NCBI GenBank assembly: GCA_030068145.1
Contig: JAPJBO010000784.1
Coordinates: forward strand, 1 to 64,000
Reading direction: 5' to 3'
DNA length: 64,000 nt
Source of the DNA: Diplonema papillatum
Taxonomy: Eukaryota > Euglenozoa > Diplonemea > Diplonemida > Diplonemidae
Both the position numbers and the translations under genes were made by a program. Under the pieces are notes generated by a model. The model did not search any database and had not been told where the DNA came from. It saw only the letters and a program-made list of their open reading frames with translations. This document shows, in pieces, positions 31,204 through 42,839 of this stretch. Within the stretch, counting starts at the first letter, position 1. Each line of letters starts with the position of its first letter.

Positions 31204-34200
31204 CTACACTTCTTGCGACTCCTCCCTGTCGGCGGGTAGGTTCGCCGGAGGGGTGACAGACCGCGTGCGCCTCCTCCGCTTTCCTTCCGGGGTCGCCGAG
31301 CGGCTGGGCAGGATCGAGTGGCAGCTCGGATGCCGGTGCTTCCAGTTGGAGATGTCCCACTGCTGCGTGGTCGCCGCCGCCACCAGCAGCACGGCGAACG
31401 CCGCGGAACAGGCCGACGCCCCGACGCCCGCCGCCGGCTCCTGCGCGGGGGGCGGCTCCGCCGACGCACAGGGCGACGAGGCGGCCGAAGCGCAGCGGCG
31501 CTTGCGGGGGGGTGTCTCCTTCGCCGCCGCCGCGCTGCTGCGGGCGCGCTTGTCGCGCCGCACCGTCGCGCCGACGGTGCGCGGCGGGGGCCGGCGGTCG
31601 GCGGCGGCGGCGGGGGGCGCCAGCAGCGCTTCGGAGGCTGCCGCGCAGACCTTCGCGTACAGCGCGATCTTCTCCCGGTCCTCCACCGCCACTGGCGACG
31701 CCACCAAGAACCGCGCGATGCAACCCCGGACCGACTGCAGCAGCTCATCCTCCCGGGGCGGGTCCCTTTGGTGATTCATCGGCGGGGTCATCACGGTAGG
31801 ATGCTGCCCCGCAGCACGGTACGTCCGCGACGACGAAGCCGTGGTGGCGTGCGACCGATCCTGCGAGCCCCCTTGCGTCGACGTCTCGGCGCTTCCCCCC
31901 CCCTCGGCGGTGCTGTCCGAATCCGTCGAGTCGTCGGTCGACTCGCCCGACACAACAAAACTCCTGCACGGCGTCGCGGCCCGCCTCGCGTGCTTCGCAG
32001 GCAACCCGCCGAGCCACGCGGGGTCCGCGGTCTTCCGCTGGCCCTTGGCCGAAGGCGGGGAGGCGCTCTTCTGCTTCCGCTGGCCGCGGCCTTCGCTTTC
32101 CGAGCGCGCCTTTCCATCTTTCTCCCGAGCGTTGTCCCTTGGGTCCTTGTCTAAACATTCTGCGGCCTTGGTCTGCCTCCTCTCGCTTTCTGAGTCGGCG
32201 GTTGCTTTCCCGTCTTTCTCCCGAACGTCTCTCGCGTCCTTGGCTAAGCTTTTCGCGGCCTTAGTCTGTTTCCTATCGCTTTCCGAGTCGGCTGCCTTCG
32301 CGTCCTTCTCCCGAACAGTGTCCCTGTCCAAGCTTTTCGCGGCCTTGTTCCGTTTCCTCTCGCTTTCCGAGTCGGCGGTTGTTTTCCCGTCTTTCTCCCG
32401 AACGTTGTCTCTCGTGTTCTTGTCTAAGCTTTTCGCGGCCTTGTTCTGTTTCCTCTCGCTCTCCGAGTCGGCGGTTGCCTTCCCGTCTTTATCCCGCGCG
32501 GTTTTGCCTCCGCTTTTCGCGATCTTGTGCGTCTTCGCGTCTTTTCCCCGGACGCTGTTGTCCGTGTCCTTGCCCGGTCCTTTCATGGCCTTGGCCTGCT
32601 TCCTCTCGCTCTCGGAGTCGGCGGTTGCCTTTCCGTTTTGTTCCCCCCCTCGGCCGCCGCGGGTTGCAGTGGAGGCCCCGTCCTCCACCGAGTCGCTCTC
32701 TCGGGTTTCCCGGGCATCGGAGGTTTCACCCGGCCGCCCTTCGCGGGCGCGCTTGGTCGCCGGCGTGCCCTTGTCGAGGCGCGCCGCTGTTTTCGCGGGC
32801 CGTTTCCCGGCGGGTTTCCCGCCGGCGGCAGCCCCGAACCCGTCGGATCCCTCGTCGTCGTCAGATGGCCTGCCGCGGCCGGGGCCGCGGGGCGGCGCGG
32901 CTCTGCCGCGGGACTTGGAGGGCGGGCTTTTGGGATCGCCGGGCGCGTTGGGTTTCGGTTGCCTGGGCGAGCTGGGCGAGGGTTCCGCGGTGGCGGTGGC
33001 GGGGAGCTTCGGTTGCTTTTTGAGCGCAGCGCAGGGCTCGCTGGGTCCAGCCGTGCCCGTATCCTTCTGGACGGTCTTCGGGCCGGTGGTGGTGGTGGTG
33101 GTGGCGGGGGGCTTCAGTTGCTTTTTGAGCGCCACGCAGGGCTCGCCGGGTCCAGCACTGCCCGTGTCCTTCTGGACGGTCTTCGGGCCGGTGGCGGTGG
33201 TGGGAGGCTTCGGTTGCTTTTTGAGGGACTCGTCGGGACCAACTTCGCCCGGGTCCTTCCCCTGGTGGGCTTTCGAATCGGCTGGGCGCGCCGACTTGTG
33301 GTACTGCGCGAGCAGCCGGCGGGCGGCGGTCGCGTTGCGGAGGAGGCGCTTCGCGCGGGACACGGGCATCGCCGCCAGGTCGCCGATCGAGACGACCCCG
33401 CACGGCGCGCCGGAGCCGGCCTTCCACAGCGCCGTCGGGACCTGCACGTCGGCTCCCAGCAGGTTGTAGATCCCCTCCGCGTTCTCCGCCAGCGGCGGGT
33501 AGAACATGTCGTCCTCCCCGTAGCCCATCGCCTGCAGCCCCGCACACGCCGCCTCCGCGCGCTGCTGCGCCTCGCCCCTCACCGGCGCCTTCTCCGTCGC
33601 CTTCCCCGCACCCGGCTCCGGGCCCCTTCTCCCCCCGCTTTGACCCCCGCGCGTCTCGCTGCCGTCCACCATGGATGGAGCAGCCGGATTCGACGGGCCC
33701 TCGCCCGCTTCCGGTACCAGCAGAAGCGCTTCTGCCAGCCGCGGGGGCGCAAGGGACGGGGGAGGAATAGCGGCAGCGCTAGTAGTGGCAGTCGGAGTAG
33801 TTTGGACTTGATGTGTAGCATCCATCAAGTTCAAACTAGTAGTAGGAGTAGTAGTAGTAGGAGTGGCAGCGGCGGCGTCGCCTCGCGAAAGATGCTTCGG
33901 CCCTGGCGCGAACGCCGCCGGGGCGAGCTGCTTCCGAAGCGGGGAAGGGGGCGGGAGGGACACCGCGGCCCCGGATACGGGACCCGGGGTCCGTTTGAGG
34001 CCTTGAAGCCCGACTCTGGCGGCTGCGCTGGCGCCCGTCGGCATCGGCGGCGTCGAGCACGCCGCCTGCGTCTCGTCCGGCAGGTGCAGCGGGGGCACCG
34101 ACGAGTCCTCCAGCAGCTCCGACGAGCTGACGCCGGGCAGGCGGACGGACGGCATCACCTTCGCCGCCGAGACTATGCCGTCGTACAAATCGGCGGGGTA

Positions 34201-34235
34201 CACGAGGCCGGCGGCTTGCCGGTCCGTCAATTTGC
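31204..34235 (-). CDS. RIF1: RIF1-like protein, exon 2: end of Rif1-type N-terminal region and disordered tail
   Basis: The exon follows a 3' splice site (catcgcag|G, AG at 34237-34236) and has no ATG of its own at the start. It joins exon 1 in frame across a 949-base intron, giving LRLWEATVGKLTD followed by LVYPADLYDG and VRLPG. That matches the W..T.GK..YP..L..LPG pattern I associate with the end of the Rif1 HEAT region. The remaining ~900 residues are disordered. They include repeats of about 28-30 residues rich in Lys/Glu/Asp/Ser (KATADSESERKQ.KAAKSLDK), Lys/Pro/Ala-rich stretches, and a short helical block (about 31640-31750) near the C-terminus. No clear PP1-docking RVxF motif was seen. 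It ends at 31204; the last ~50 codons recur downstream. Confidence 0.6.
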
Positions 34236-35184
34236 CTGCGATGTTTTTTTTTTTTTTTGAAAGTATGCCAATACTGCAGGGAATAGTTGACTAGACCTCT
34301 TGAGTTTGTGCTGACCACGAATAGGGGAGTCGGGAGAACCTACAAAGCCAAAAGCAGGACCGACCCCCCCGTTCGTGAGAAAAAGCGAAGAATAAAACTC
34401 GCTTTGTAGGAAATGCTTGAGGAGACTGCCAGTTGCGATAGATCAAAGGAGGTAAATGTGCTGTAGCCCACACGAAACACAGATAAATATGGGTTTAGTG
34501 GCGGGCGTCAGCGTTCAACAACGGTCTGTTTTCGCGCTAAAAAGAGGTGCCTTTGAAGTCTTCAGTTAAACACTAGGGCGGGGGAAATCTTAGTTCTATG
34601 TTCAGACAGAACGCTGTCTCTCAGCTGCATGATGCTCGGATGACGACGGCGACTCCCTTCCGACTACATGTAAGAGTCCAACTCGAGGCAACTTCCAAAT
34701 CCACATCCTGATCCCGTGTCTCCGAATGGACCGCATTTTCTGGCACCTTATTTGTGTTTCGAACGATCCCGTGCGACGCGCATATTGGTGTGTATTTCGA
34801 CCTTCTGTGTATTCCTAAGGAAAAGTGGCCCCGCTTCCAGAAGAAAAAAAGAAGAAAAAGGCCGCTCCTGGTCCAGGAACGTGACGGTCAACCACAGCTT
34901 GCAGAGCTTGAGTCGGAGGCAGCACGGTGCCACAACCCCGTCCGCTCTGCCCTGCGGCTGACCGTCTCGACGAGCTTGTGTTCAGTGCGAGCGCCAAGCC
35001 CCAAGGTGCGCCAAGCCTTGATGCTTTAGTGTTTGGGAAATCGGTAGCCACTTGACCCGTAGGCCCGTGGCTGCAGTGCCGCCGAACACGTGAAGCTTGG
35101 CAGGCTTTCCCTGGTACCTAAACCCCGCTTCCAAAAAGACAAAAAGAAACTGCGGGTGGTGCTGAAACCCCTCCGCCCCCATAC
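34236..35184 (-). other. Intron of the RIF1-like gene
   Basis: 949 bases bounded by TTG|GTATGG (35185/35184) and CATCGCAG|G (34236/34235). Phase 1 on both sides. It contains a ~100-base segment (35010-35112) that resembles 13200-13280 on the other strand (AAGCTTCACGTGTTCGGCGG), and at 34690-34720 a short block shared with 16346-16375 (CAACTTCCAAAT.CACATCC). Confidence 0.65.
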
Positions 35185-38100
35185 CAACAGTAGCCTCCCA
35201 CAGCCTGAGGGCCCGCGACGCGAGGTGGTGCGACGAGCACCGGAGCATGCCGACGACGAGCGGTGCGAGGAGCAGGACGGCCAGCTGCACCTTGCACCGC
35301 TGGTCTGGGCCCCACTCGGTCAGCAGCGCGTGCAGCGATGCGCCGGCGGCGCCCACTGGCAACCTGCGGGGCGGCGCCGCCGCGCCTCCAGCCGCTTCCT
35401 CCACGCGGGCGCACCACGCCGCGACGAACCCGCAGTGCTCGACGGCCTTGCAGACGTCGGAGAGCACCTCGTCGATCCGGATCGCCAGCCCGCCGGCCGC
35501 TGGTTCGACCCGCGCCTGCGCCTTCAACCGCAGAAGGAGATCGCAAAGAGGCGCCGCCGCCTCGCCGACGCCTGCGAGAATCGCGACGAATTTCTCCTCG
35601 CCCCCATCGAGCCCGGACGCACCCCCGCCGCCCTCCGCCGGTGGGTCTTGGAGACCCCAGCGCGCGGGCCACGCGGCGGCGGCGCCCGCGGGCGGCCGCT
35701 CGCCGACGAACGCCGCGCGCAGCAGCCGCAGCACCGGCTCGGCGCCGGGGAGGGGCGGGTCTTCGAGGACGAGCTGCGCGAGAGCGGCGGAGACGGTCCG
35801 GCCGAGGACTGCGGCGAGGCTCGACTTCACCGCCCGGCGGCAGCCGCGGGCCGCGCCCGCCATGCTGCGGTGCCCCGCAGCCAGCTCGGGTTCAAGCTCC
35901 GGGACGGCGGTCGCCGGACCGGCCAGCCGCAGCAGCAGCCCACTGACCTTGGGGAGTAGCTCCTTCGCCACGTGGCCTCCCGCGAGCACCTGCGCCAGGG
36001 CGAGGGCCGGGCGGGCAGCGCTGAAGAGGTTCCGCTCGAATGCCAGCAGCTTCTTGTCGGCCGCGATGCAGCTGGCTGCCGGGGGGGATCCCGGCTGGTG
36101 CTGGCGCTTCACGGCGGCCTGCGCCTCGTCCAGGCATGCGACGACGCCGGACAGCGACGACGCGACGTCCGACAGGGCTTGCTCCGACAGCGGAAACCCG
36201 CCGTGGGCAACGGACAGAAGGACCACCGGCGCGGCTATCGACAGGTCGAGAAGCGGGTCCCACGTGCGGGGCTTCCCGAGCATGCAGCTGACCGCGACCG
36301 CCGTGTCGGAAGGCGGGGAATCCAACGGGTGGTGCCCCGAAGCCCCGGCGACGCCGGACGCCGCGACGACGCCCTCTAGGGCCCCGCAGAGGTGCCTCCA
36401 CAGGTCCAGCAGCCCGCCGTTGCCCCCGGGCGACGCCCCTTGGACGCGTTCCCGGACGGTGCGGACGAGCTTCGCGGCCGCCCAGAGCAGGTTGGCCAGC
36501 GCGGCGGTCGGCTTCGCCCGCCCGGGCCCATCGAACGCGCCGAACACGGCGGCGTGCACCGCCTTCAGCAGCACGGCTCCCGCCAACGCGCCTTGCCCGT
36601 CCGCTGCCAGACGGGCGTACACCGCCGCCGACGTCATGCTGCCGACGGCTTCTTCGAACAGGGCCCGCGCATACGTCACCCCAAGTCGGCCCGGCGCGTT
36701 CAAGTGCACGGGCAGCACCGCCCGCGAGACCGGCGCGAACGACTCGAGCACCGTCAGCACCCCGAGGGGTCGCACCCGCATGCAGTACGCAATGAGTCCC
36801 GAAGTGAGCAGCGTCCCCACTGCGTGGGCGAGCTCGGCCGTGCTGCTCTGCACGGCTTGCGCGTGTTCCGTGCCGCGCTCGGCGTCGGCAGGCGGGTCGG
36901 CGCCGGACAGGCGGAGCAGCTGGCAGAGGAGCCACCACGCCGCCGACGCTTCGATGAAGCGGGGTTCCGCGCCTGGGGTATCAGGCGGCGCGGTTACTGT
37001 CTGCGTCAGCCTCGCGGCGAGGCGGCGCGCGATGAACCCCACGACGGACGGAGACGCAGGCGCGGCCGCGGGGTGTTCGGGGTCGTCATGCGGGAAGCAA
37101 GGGTCCAGCGCCGTGGTCCCGTCCCACTGCTCGTTCCGGTCGCCGGCTTCGAGCAGCTCGATGACGCAAGGCGGTTCTGCCGCTGTCGAGAGAATCGATC
37201 CCTGGTTATTCCATGCTTTATCATTCACGCCGAACGCCTGCTTTGGGCACGCTGGTTTGTTCACAGTAACGTCGGCGGTCGACCCGTGTGCGTGTGGTGT
37301 CTCTGTAGTCCGGCCCTGGGAGGAATCAAGTCCGCCGCCGCACGCCTGCAGCGCAGCCAGCGCGGAGTGGATCACGAGGCACCCGGGGTACGCGGGCTTC
37401 GCCCGCTCCGTTGCTGTCACGGGGAGGACGGTCGCGAGGTGGCCGTCGGCGACCGCCTTCAGGAACTCGTCATCGACGCCGGGGCGGGCCGCGGCGCGCA
37501 GGAGGAACGCGCGCGCGGCGCAGTCATCACGCGCGGCGGCGAACGCGGCCGGCGGCCGCGCCGCGCACTGCGGTGAGTGATCGGCGCGCGGCGGCTTGCC
37601 GCCGGCGCTCAGCGGGACGAGGAGGAACGCCGCCTGCCTCCCAGTCCGAAACGCTGTGTCGCTCGACCACGCGTGGATGAGCCCCCGCCAGGCCCGCAGC
37701 CCGGCGCTTCTATCCGCCGCCCGTTGCAACACAGGGGAGATGGCTTCCAGCAGCTGGTTGACTTCCCCCGCCACCTTGCACCCCCTGTCGCGCAAACGGC
37801 CGTCGAAACGGACCTGCAACTCCCACAAGGCCAACGCACGGTCCAACCGGGAGCGGGAGTCCTGCGGCGTCTTCAAGACACGATGCATCCAAGCACGGTG
37901 CCGCTTTGCCGCGTCCACGACAACCCCCGTCACGGCACTCGCGCCTGTGGGCCCCGGGACCCCCGGTAAACACGGCAGCAGCGCCTTCACAGCGGCGACC
38001 AGCCCCCACAACCCTTCGGACCCGTCGGTTTGCGCCCGGTCTGCGGAGCCGCCCCCGCCTGTGAACACAGGGGACGGCTCGTAGCCCAGCGCGTCCATCA

Positions 38101-38680
38101 CCCACGGGAGCCAGACGTGCGCCGAGGCCCTAGTCCGCGCGAGCGACCTGACGTCGCTGAGCACCGCTGCGACGCCGAGACACGCGGCCCGGAAGTGCTG
38201 CTTGTGGGCGGCGGCGGGCGAAGGGGGGAAGGCCACCGAAGCCAGAGACTTCACCGTCTCGTCGAAGGCTTCTTGGCTTTGCTGGCACGTGCCGGGGGGG
38301 CCGCCGCGGAGGGATGGCGAGGAAAGGATGAGGGCGGCGGCTCCGACGACGTCTGAGTCTGCGTGGTGCATGGCTGCCCGCAGGCACTTCGCAATGGCGG
38401 TGCGCTCGCCCCAAGACAGGAGGGAGGCCCCGTCGCAGGTCACCGCGCAGCAGAGCAGCTTCAGCGCCCGGCCCAGCCACGGCTTGACGCCTGCTTCGAC
38501 CGCATCGCGCGCCGCCTGCAGTGCCGCGTCGGCACCCTCGCGGCACAGTGCCTTCGGGTCCGCCTCGAACACGCTCCGCAGGCTCTTAAACCCGGCGACC
38601 CTCTCCGCAGCCGACCGCGTCGGCCCGATGGCCTTCGCCAGGTCCGACAAGCCGAGCTCTCCGAGAGACAGCCCGGGCAT
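35185..38680 (-). CDS. RIF1: RIF1-like protein, exon 1: large alpha-solenoid (HEAT-type) region
   Basis: 1,165 residues from the ATG at 38680 to the donor at 35185/35184, phase 1. The sequence is Ala/Leu-rich helical repeats without TM segments or signal peptide, as expected for a HEAT/ARM solenoid. A block LRAWRGLIHAW...AAFLLVPL (about 37650-37710) resembles the AW..LI....L..PL signature of the Rif1 N-terminal domain. The reading beyond the donor (GMGAEGFQHH...) is intronic. Rif1 proteins bind chromatin and recruit protein phosphatase 1 to control replication timing, telomeres and DNA repair; that role is known for the family and only inferred here. Spliced length is ~2,175 residues, in the usual range. 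The first ~145 codons with ~280 bases of upstream DNA are repeated twice more upstream. An unrelated HEAT-repeat protein is the main alternative. Confidence 0.6.
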
Positions 38681-38960
38681 CCTTCGTACACCCTACCTTC
38701 CGCGCATCCCCGCTTCGGTGAGGGGTCGGGCGGGGGGGGAACAGAACCGCTGGGTCACCTCCTCGCGGGACTTTCTTTTCTGGGTTCCGTGTTCCCTGTG
38801 TTTTTTTTGTTTAGAGTGTAAGTTTGCTGAGGGATCCGGGGTTCTACAGTCTCCGTATGAATGCTGTCGTAAAAGGTTCCTTTTCAGGTATCGTACTATG
38901 TGTAACCGAACGTGTGCGTGTGTCTTTGTTGTACCGCCAACGATTCGACTTATTCTAGAA
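38681..38960 (-). promoter_or_regulatory. RIF1: 5' flank of the RIF1-like gene (repeated unit)
   Basis: This ~280-base upstream segment is present three times, each directly before a copy of the gene start (38681-38960, 39423-39704, 40180-40350 partial). It contains the dispersed motif AAGTTTGCTGAGGGATCCGG then GTCTCCGTATGA. It also contains an AG-rich run just upstream of the ATG. It probably holds the promoter or the trans-splice acceptor, but I cannot define either exactly. Confidence 0.45.
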
Positions 38961-39422
38961 AGTGCTGAGTGGCGGGGGGAAGGCCATCGAAGCCAGAGAC
39001 TCCACCGTTTCGTCGAAGGCTTCTTGGCTTTGCTGGCACGTGCCGGGGGGGGCCGCCGCGGAGGAAAGGATGAGGGCGGCGGCTCCGACGACGTCTGAGT
39101 CTGCGTGGTGCATGGCTGCCCGCAGGCACTTCGCAATGGCGGTGCGCTCGCCCCAAGACAGGAGGGAGGCCCCGTCGCAGGTCACCGCGCAGCAGAGCAG
39201 CTGCAGCGCCCGGCCCAGCCACGGCTTGACGCCTGCTTCGACCGCATCGCGCGCCGCCTGCAGTGCCGCGTCGGCACCCTCGCGGCACAGTGCCTTCGGG
39301 TCCGCCTCGAACACGCTCCGCAGGCTCTTAAACCCGGCGACCCTCTCCGCAGCCGACCGCGTCGGCCCGATGGCCTTCGCCAGGTCCGACAAGCCGAGCT
39401 CTCCGAGAGACAGCCCGGGCAT
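38955..39422 (-). pseudogene. Truncated RIF1-like 5' copy 1
   Basis: An open frame of 155 codons starts with the same ATG and residues (MPGLSLGELGLSDLAKAIGP...) as the gene. It follows it to about residue 145 with few changes and a short deletion after LILSS, then runs into the upstream repeat and stops (PPPLSTF). The start region is intact, so a short truncated protein could be made. Confidence 0.85.
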
Positions 39423-39693
39423 CCTTCGTACACCCTACCTTCCGCGCATCCCCGCTTCGGTGAGGGGTCGGGCGGGGGGGGAACAGAACCGCTGGGTCAC
39501 CTCCTCGCGGGACTTTCTTTTCTGGGTTCCGTGTTCCCTGTGTTTTTTTTGTTTAGAGTGTAAGTTTGCTGAGGGATCCGGGGTTCTAAAGTCTCCGTAT
39601 GAATGCTGTCGTAAAAGGTTCCTTTTCAGGTATCGTACTATGTGTAACCGTACGTGTGCGTGTGTCTTTGTTGTATACCGCCAACGATTCGAC

Positions 39694-40179
39694 TTATTCT
39701 AGAAAGTGCTGGGTGGCGGGGGGAAGGCCATCGAAGCCAGAGACTCCACCGTTTCGTCGAAGGCTTCTTGGCTTGCTGGCACGTGCCGGGGGGGGCCGCC
39801 GCGGAGGAAAGGATGAGGGCGGCGGCTCCGACGACGTCTGAGTCTGCGTGTGGTGCATGGCTGCCCGCAGGCACTTCGCAATGGCGGCACTGCAGGCGGT
39901 GGGCTCGCCCCAAGACAGGAGGGAGGCCCCGTCGCAGGTCACCGCGCAGCAGAGCAGCTGCAGCGCCCGGCCCAGCCACGGCTTGACGCCTGCTTCGACC
40001 GCATCGCGCGCCGCCTGCAGTGCCGCGTCGGCACCCTCGCGGCACAGTGCCTTCGGGTCCGCCTCGAACACGCTCCGCAGGCTCTTAAACCCGGCGACCC
40101 TCTCCGCAGCCGACCGCGTCGGCCCGATGGCCTTCGCCAGGTCCGACAAGCCGAGCTCTCCGAGAGACAGCCCGGGCAT
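39694..40179 (-). pseudogene. Truncated RIF1-like 5' copy 2
   Basis: A third copy of the gene start, again ending at the same point (PPATQHFLE). It has an insertion near codon 95 (GEPTACSAAIAKCL) and a frame change in the following stretch relative to copy 1. The unit offset is about 744 bases. A further worn remnant, TTTGACGCCTGCTTCGACC, lies near 40479-40497. Confidence 0.85.
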
Positions 40180-40350
40180 CCTCGTACGACCGCCACGCCG
40201 CTACCTTCCGCGCATCCCCACTTCGGTGAGGGGTCGGGCGGGGGGAAACAGAACCGCTGGGTCACCTCCTCGCGGGACTTTCTTTTCTGGGTTCCGTGTT
40301 CCCTGTGTTTTTTTTGTTTAGAGTGTGAGTTCGCCTAGGGATCCGGGGGT

Positions 40351-41018
40351 GATACGTCAGAGGTCACAATCCTGCGAGGTGCGGTCCCGGGGGTTTTGAT
40401 GGGAACTTGTTTCTTGCCCCACGGATGGGCGTCCGGGTTGTCGCAGCGAAGTGACTGCGATGTGCAGCCTAGCCGTGGTTTGACGCCTGCTTCGACCAGG
40501 GAGCCGGCAAACTGAGCTACGGCTGGATGGTAGACGAAACCCCTGCATGACTTCTGCTGTGACTTGTTCTTCTAAAGAGAGAGGGGGATGAGAAGTGGTG
40601 TAGCACCCGCTAGCCCTGGTAAGAACTGCTCGGCGGTCAGATCTTATGGAAACAAGACCCCACTTCGCCGTGGAAACGACGAACTGAGAGAAGGGCAACA
40701 ACGGGCAGCATGGCCGTTGCCGAGAATGAAAAGAGAGAACGCAACAAACCGAGTCAAAGAGTGTGGGCCTCCACCGTCAGGTAGGCAAGGCTAGATCCGG
40801 AGGAACAGGGGCGGGGGTAGTCACGCCTCAGCACAGGGCCTCTCTCCGATCACCTGCATGTGTTCTCGTGGTCATCTCGCTACCGCGCTGTCCTTTGAGA
40901 AAGAGGACGCATCAAGACTTCTCGACGAGACGCGCACAATACAATCGCGTGAACGCGAGCCTATATAATGTATAAAGAGAAGGGCAGCAACGGACAGCAT
41001 GTTTACGTCCACGATCGG
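40351..41018. other. Spacer with remnant of the RIF1-like 5' unit
   Basis: No gene recognised. About 30 bases at 40466-40497 match the RIF1-like coding region near codon 75, suggesting a fourth, nearly erased unit of the 5' array. Confidence 0.5.
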
Positions 41019-42836
41019 GTAGGCGTTCCGGGGTACGCTGATCGAAGACACTTAGGTCTTCAACGTTGACGATGCGTTCTATCCACATCTTTCAAAACAC
41101 CAGCCATGCTGTGTTGAAGGAACTACGTTCCGCGAGGAGTGCGCGCATCGCTCCTGGGGCGCCAGGTCTTCAAAATGAATTCTCTGACTGCCGCTGGGAT
41201 GCTGGGTCGAAGACACGGCCAGCTCTTCGATGTTGACGCAGCGTCCTTGCTATGAAAGCATCTTTCAAGAAACCAGCCGTGCGCTTTAGGGAGAGCCCCC
41301 TTCTGTGAGGAGCGCTACTACTCGGGCATGGCAGCCAGTCTTCGAAACTGATTAGCTACTTAAGGACGGAGGGGGGGGAGGGTTAATTTCGGAAAGGGGG
41401 GGCACCATGGCAAACCTCAGGTATCCGTTGAGAGCTCGGAGCAGGACTTCTGCCCGATGACGGACGCATTTCAAAGGTTTGTGTCAGATATTTCCAATAA
41501 AGCAAACGGCGACCACTTTCGACCATTATTTGGTCTCTCACCCGCGAACTTTCTTGAATTAACTAGCACTACAGTGGTAGTTCGTCCGGAAGTGGTTACT
41601 CGACTCGGCTGTCACTAGGATGATGGGTGGTTGACGCAACGTTCTTGCGGTGAATGCATCGTTCAAGAAACCAGTGCGCTTTTGAATGAGGACGACATTC
41701 CATGCGGAGTGCGCGCGGCGCTTCTCGGGCTCCCGGCCTTCGAAATTGATCCTGTGCTGCGCCAGCTTCGGCGAGCACTGCACGAGGACCGACTCCGGCG
41801 CGGCCGGTGCAGCCTCTCCGCTTCTCGGTGAACCGCTTTCGCGTGTTGGGTGACATCGGCGTGCGCACGAACAGGTAGGCGTACCGAGTGATCCGGTCGA
41901 AGACGCTTCGATCTTCAACGTTAACGAGATACGTTCTATCCCCTTGTTTGCTGCGAACACATCTTTCAAGATCCGTACAGCGCTACTCGGGCACCTGGTC
42001 GGAGGACGCTGTCATCTCTTGGATGCTGTTTCGAAACGTTCTTGCTGTGGATGCATGTTTCAAGAACCCGGATGACATGCTGCGTTTCGAGGGCAGCGCT
42101 ACTCCGTTCCCGGTCTTCGAAATTGATCCTGTGCTGTGCCAGCTTCGGCGAGTACTGCACGAGGACCGACTCCGGCGCGGCCGGTGCAGCCTCCGCTTCT
42201 CAGTGTACCGCTTCCGCTTGTTGGGTGACATCAGCGCGCGGGCTTAACACTGACCTTTCGTCCACGAACAGGTAGGCGTACCGAGTGATCCGGTCGAAGA
42301 CGCTTCGATCTTCAACGTTAACGAGATACGTTCTATCCCCTTGTTGGTTGCTGCGAACACATCTTTCAAGATCCGTACAGCGCTCCTCGGGCACCTGGTG
42401 ATTACGTTCTTGCTGTGGACGCATGTTTCAAGAACCCGGATGACATGCTGCGTTTCGAGGGCGGCGCTACTCCGGTTCCCGGTCTTCGAAATTGATCCTG
42501 TGCTGTGCCAGCTTCGGCGAGTACTGCACGAGGACCGACTCCGGCGCCCGCCCGGACGCTCCGAACGGGCGGCCGGTGCAGCCTCCGCTTCTCGGTGTAC
42601 CGCTTCCGCGTGTTGGGCGACATCGGCGTGCGGACCGCACGACGTTTTCGGCGCGTCCAGCCGGCTGCTCGTCTCAGACTCGCCGACCCCATGGAACACT
42701 CACCTTTCGTCCACGATCAGGTAGGCGTACCGACTGATCCCGATCGAAGACGCTTCGATCTTCAACGTTCACGGTCGAAACGTTCTTGCTGTGGACACAT
42801 CTTTCAAGAAACTAGCCAAGTTGCGTTTTGAGGGCG
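41019..42836 (-). repeat. Decaying ~370-bp tandem copies of the giant receptor's 3' end
   Basis: The segment around the receptor stop codon recurs with starts near 42837 (gene), 42464, 42096 and 41718, with older remnants near 41313 and 41139. Shared blocks on the plus strand are CGGTCTTCGAAATTGATCCT, GTGCCAGCTTCGGCGAGTAC and TGCACGAGGACCGACTCCGG. The copy nearest the gene is most alike and the farther ones are shorter and frameshifted. All lie downstream in the gene's sense. Confidence 0.88.
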
Positions 42837-42839
42837 GCG

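Noticed and set aside
35247..37580. Long plus-strand frames opposite the RIF1-like exon
   Set aside because: Mirror frames caused by high GC at codon third positions of the minus-strand gene.
38936..38960. Possible spliced-leader exon beginning CCAACGATT
   Set aside because: Only about nine bases resemble what I recall of a diplonemid leader; no donor and Sm-type structure follows, and it lies in the RIF1-like 5' unit.
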